Position numbers and translations under genes: made by a program. The notes beneath the pieces were generated by a model. The model had not been told where the DNA came from. It saw only the letters and a list, made by a program, of their open reading frames with translations, and did not search any database. Below, piece by piece: positions 6,076-7,361 of a DNA stretch of 7,361 bases (position 1 is its first letter; each line of letters begins with the position of its first letter). The stretch is from an uncultured Clostridia bacterium (GTDB taxonomy: Bacteria > Bacillota > Clostridia > Lachnospirales > CAG-274), in the NCBI GenBank assembly GCA_946630405.1, contig CAMOYW010000040.1:1-7361 (forward strand). Direction: 5' to 3'.

Positions 6076-6913
6076 ACTTTTCAAATTCGGGTCTCCATGC
6101 GGCAAATTGTTTTAATTGTTCGTCGGTACGGCAGTAGTATCTTACTCCTTTGTCAAGTTTTGCTATTTCGGACATTTCATCATCGCTAAGCTTAAAATCA
6201 AGAATATTTAAGTTGTCTTTTATGTGGTCTGTATTTTTGCTCCCGGGTATTACGGTAAAGCCCATTTGCGTATGCCAGCGAAGTATTATCTGTGCCGGAC
6301 TTTTCCCGTATTTTTCTCCGAGTTGTTTAAATATAGGCTCATCTATAAGGGAACGGTCGCCGTGACCGAGAGGATACCAACTCATAAGCTTTATGTCGTA
6401 TTTATCGAGAGTAGTCCTCAATTCTTTTTGAGTAAAATAGGGGTGTGCCTCCGCCTGCATAAATTGCGGAACTATTTCCCATTTTGTTTGAAGCTCTTCA
6501 ATGTATTTACCTTCAAAATTTGATATGCCTATACTTTTTGCCTTGCCTTCTTTGTATGCCTTTTCAAGCATCCTGTAACCCGACAACCAATTGCCTGCGG
6601 GCTGATGTATGAAGAGCAGATCAACATAGTCTACTCCAAGGCGGGAAAGGGTCTCGTCTACCGCATTTTCGTTTTCATATTCGGAAGCCCAAAGTTTGGT
6701 GGAAAGGAAAACCTCCTCTCTGTTTACACCGCTTTCCTTTATTCCCCTGCCAACGGCTTTTTCGTTCACATAAGCATTTGCCGTATCTACAAGGCGATAG
6801 CCTGTTTTAAGAGCCTCTCTTACACTGTTTTGTGCCTCCGAGGGCGAAAGCATAAATGTACCTATACCTATTACGGGACATTCGAGATTGTTGTTTAATA
6901 CTGTGTTTTCCAT
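6074..6913 (-). CDS. Aldo/keto reductase (NADPH-dependent oxidoreductase family)
   Basis: 279 residues, a normal length for the compact bacterial aldo/keto reductases of the 2,5-diketo-D-gluconate reductase/YtbE-like group. These are cytoplasmic TIM-barrel enzymes that reduce aldehydes or ketones with NAD(P)H; the natural substrate cannot be told from sequence. Seen: N-terminal PVIGIGTF, then LVDTANAY with catalytic Asp43 and Tyr48, GRGIKESGVNREEVFLSTKLW with catalytic Lys73, LLFIHQP with His103, and GKAKSIGISNFEGKYIEEL. The late VIPGSKNTDHIKDN motif is the usual cofactor-phosphate-binding region. The full catalytic tetrad is present. ATG at 6911-6913 follows a perfect AGGAGG (6920-6925 on the minus strand) at 6-base spacing. 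It is the last gene of the minus-strand operon; the preceding stop codon overlaps this ribosome binding site. Confidence 0.96.
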   Translation of the reverse strand: MENTVLNNNLECPVIGIGTFMLSPSEAQNSVREALKTGYRLVDTANAYVNEKAVGRGIKESGVNREEVFLSTKLWASEYENENAVDETLSRLGVDYVDLLFIHQPAGNWLSGYRMLEKAYKEGKAKSIGISNFEGKYIEELQTKWEIVPQFMQAEAHPYFTQKELRTTLDKYDIKLMSWYPLGHGDRSLIDEPIFKQLGEKYGKSPAQIILRWHTQMGFTVIPGSKNTDHIKDNLNILDFKLSDDEMSEIAKLDKGVRYYCRTDEQLKQFAAWRPEFEK

Positions 6914-6919
6914 AATTTA

Positions 6920-6925
6920 CCTCCT
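6920..6925 (-). promoter_or_regulatory. Perfect AGGAGG ribosome binding site overlapping the upstream stop codon
   Basis: On the minus strand AGGAGG lies 6 bases before the aldo/keto reductase ATG. The TAG stop of the NTF2-like gene (6924-6926) shares its first bases, so ribosomes ending the upstream gene finish on top of this site. This favours coupled translation of the two proteins. Confidence 0.85.
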
Positions 6926-7292
6926 AATATGTTGATGCTTTTGAGCTTGTAAGTTTCCAATCGTTATTTTCTTTGCGGAGAGTGAAATCTCCCCTTAAAT
7001 GCCATAATTTTTTGCCGCCGCCGTATACCGACGCAAGCACTCGGCTTTTTCCCGTCATTTGGGCGGTATCCGCACTTACGGTTACCGTTATGTCATCATG
7101 TTCTGCACCGAAATAGTTAAATGTGCCCGAAAGAAGTCCTTTAATAAAGTCTTCTTTATCCTGTTGCACACCCGTCATATGTATTAATACATAGTCTTTT
7201 GACATGATACTTCTCAGACCGTCCGAATCTTTGTTTATCATGCAAAGCCAATAGTATTTGTAAAGTTCTTTTATTTTTTCCTCGTCCGTCAT
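6924..7292 (-). CDS. NTF2-like/SnoaL-type small protein of unknown substrate
   Basis: 122 residues, the size of a single cone-shaped NTF2-like domain. Seen: an N-terminal helix pair (EEKIKELYKYYWLCMINKDSDGLRSIMSKDYVLIHMTG, about 4-41) in the pattern typical of SnoaL/DUF4440-type proteins, a third helix (KEDFIKGLLSG), then alternating beta strands ending in LWHLRGDFTLRKENNDWKLTSSKAS. The 'xLRxxFxxxxxxxxWKL' ending is characteristic of this fold. Members include isomerases, dehydratases, ligand-binding proteins and many with no known activity. There is no signal peptide, so it is cytoplasmic. ATG at 7290-7292 has AAGGAG (7301-7306 on the minus strand) at 8-base spacing and overlaps the upstream acyltransferase stop by 4 bases. 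The AKR gene follows after 10 bases. Close packing suggests a role linked to the same substrate, but this is inference. Confidence 0.8.
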   Translation of the reverse strand: MTDEEKIKELYKYYWLCMINKDSDGLRSIMSKDYVLIHMTGVQQDKEDFIKGLLSGTFNYFGAEHDDITVTVSADTAQMTGKSRVLASVYGGGKKLWHLRGDFTLRKENNDWKLTSSKASTY

Positions 7293-7361
7293 TCTTTTTG
7301 CTCCTTGGGGTCAAGGTGCTTTATAACTTTTGCAGGCACACCGCCTACCACTGCATAGTCG
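7289..7361 (-). CDS. C-terminal end of a hexapeptide-repeat acyltransferase (maltose/galactoside O-acetyltransferase-like), partial
   Basis: Only the last 23 residues are in the window, running in from the right edge to TGA at 7289-7291. They read DYAVVGGVPAKVIKHL followed by a charged tail. VVGGVPAKVIK is the typical end of the left-handed beta-helix in acetyl-CoA-dependent hexapeptide acyltransferases, where the valine/glycine/proline run closes the last coil. The acceptor (sugar, serine or other) cannot be told from this fragment. Its stop overlaps the start of the NTF2-like gene in an ATGA, so it is the upstream member of the same minus-strand operon. Confidence 0.85.
   Translation of the reverse strand, partial: DYAVVGGVPAKVIKHLDPKEQKE

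Overview
The window looks like chromosomal DNA from a Gram-positive Bacillota, most likely of class Clostridia. It is moderately AT-rich and uses many ATA (Ile) codons. It has AGGAGG-type ribosome binding sites, sigma-A-like TTGAnA/TAnnAT promoters, a U-tailed intrinsic terminator, a lipobox-bearing lipoprotein, and an LTA-synthase-family enzyme. Genus and species cannot be assigned from this sequence alone.

Layout, plus strand first. (1) 1-1215: the 3' part of mnmG (tRNA wobble-uridine modification) overlaps rsmG (16S rRNA m7G methyltransferase) by 4 bases. This pair commonly sits near the replication origin. (2) 1216-2890: a well-formed promoter, a leader that can fold into a hairpin, and a run of eight G that appears to act as the ribosome binding site. 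These precede a TTG-started gene for a polyprenyl-phosphate sugar-1-phosphate transferase, the committed step of an exopolysaccharide or capsule-like glycopolymer, and a strong intrinsic terminator follows it. (3) 2891-5905: a second promoter drives a tight two-gene unit. It encodes a secreted lipoprotein cyclophilin (peptidyl-prolyl isomerase) and, 7 bases later, a polytopic membrane protein with an extracellular LTA-synthase/sulfatase-type domain.

The boundary at 5906-6073 holds two hairpins between convergent transcription units. On the minus strand, read from the right edge, are the last codons of a hexapeptide-repeat acyltransferase, an NTF2-like small protein and an aldo/keto reductase. 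They are arranged as an operon with an ATGA overlap and a stop codon inside the next gene's ribosome binding site.

Together, the centre of the window is a small cell-envelope module: an initiating glycosyl-phosphate transferase, an extracytoplasmic foldase and a glycerol-phosphate-transferase-like enzyme. The other glycosyltransferases and the flippase that would be needed are not present here. The right-hand operon looks metabolic (reductase plus acyltransferase). I saw no mobile elements, CRISPR arrays, tRNA or rRNA. The most unusual local feature is the G8 tract combined with the hairpin directly ahead of the sugar transferase. I found no strong sign of a wholly new system.
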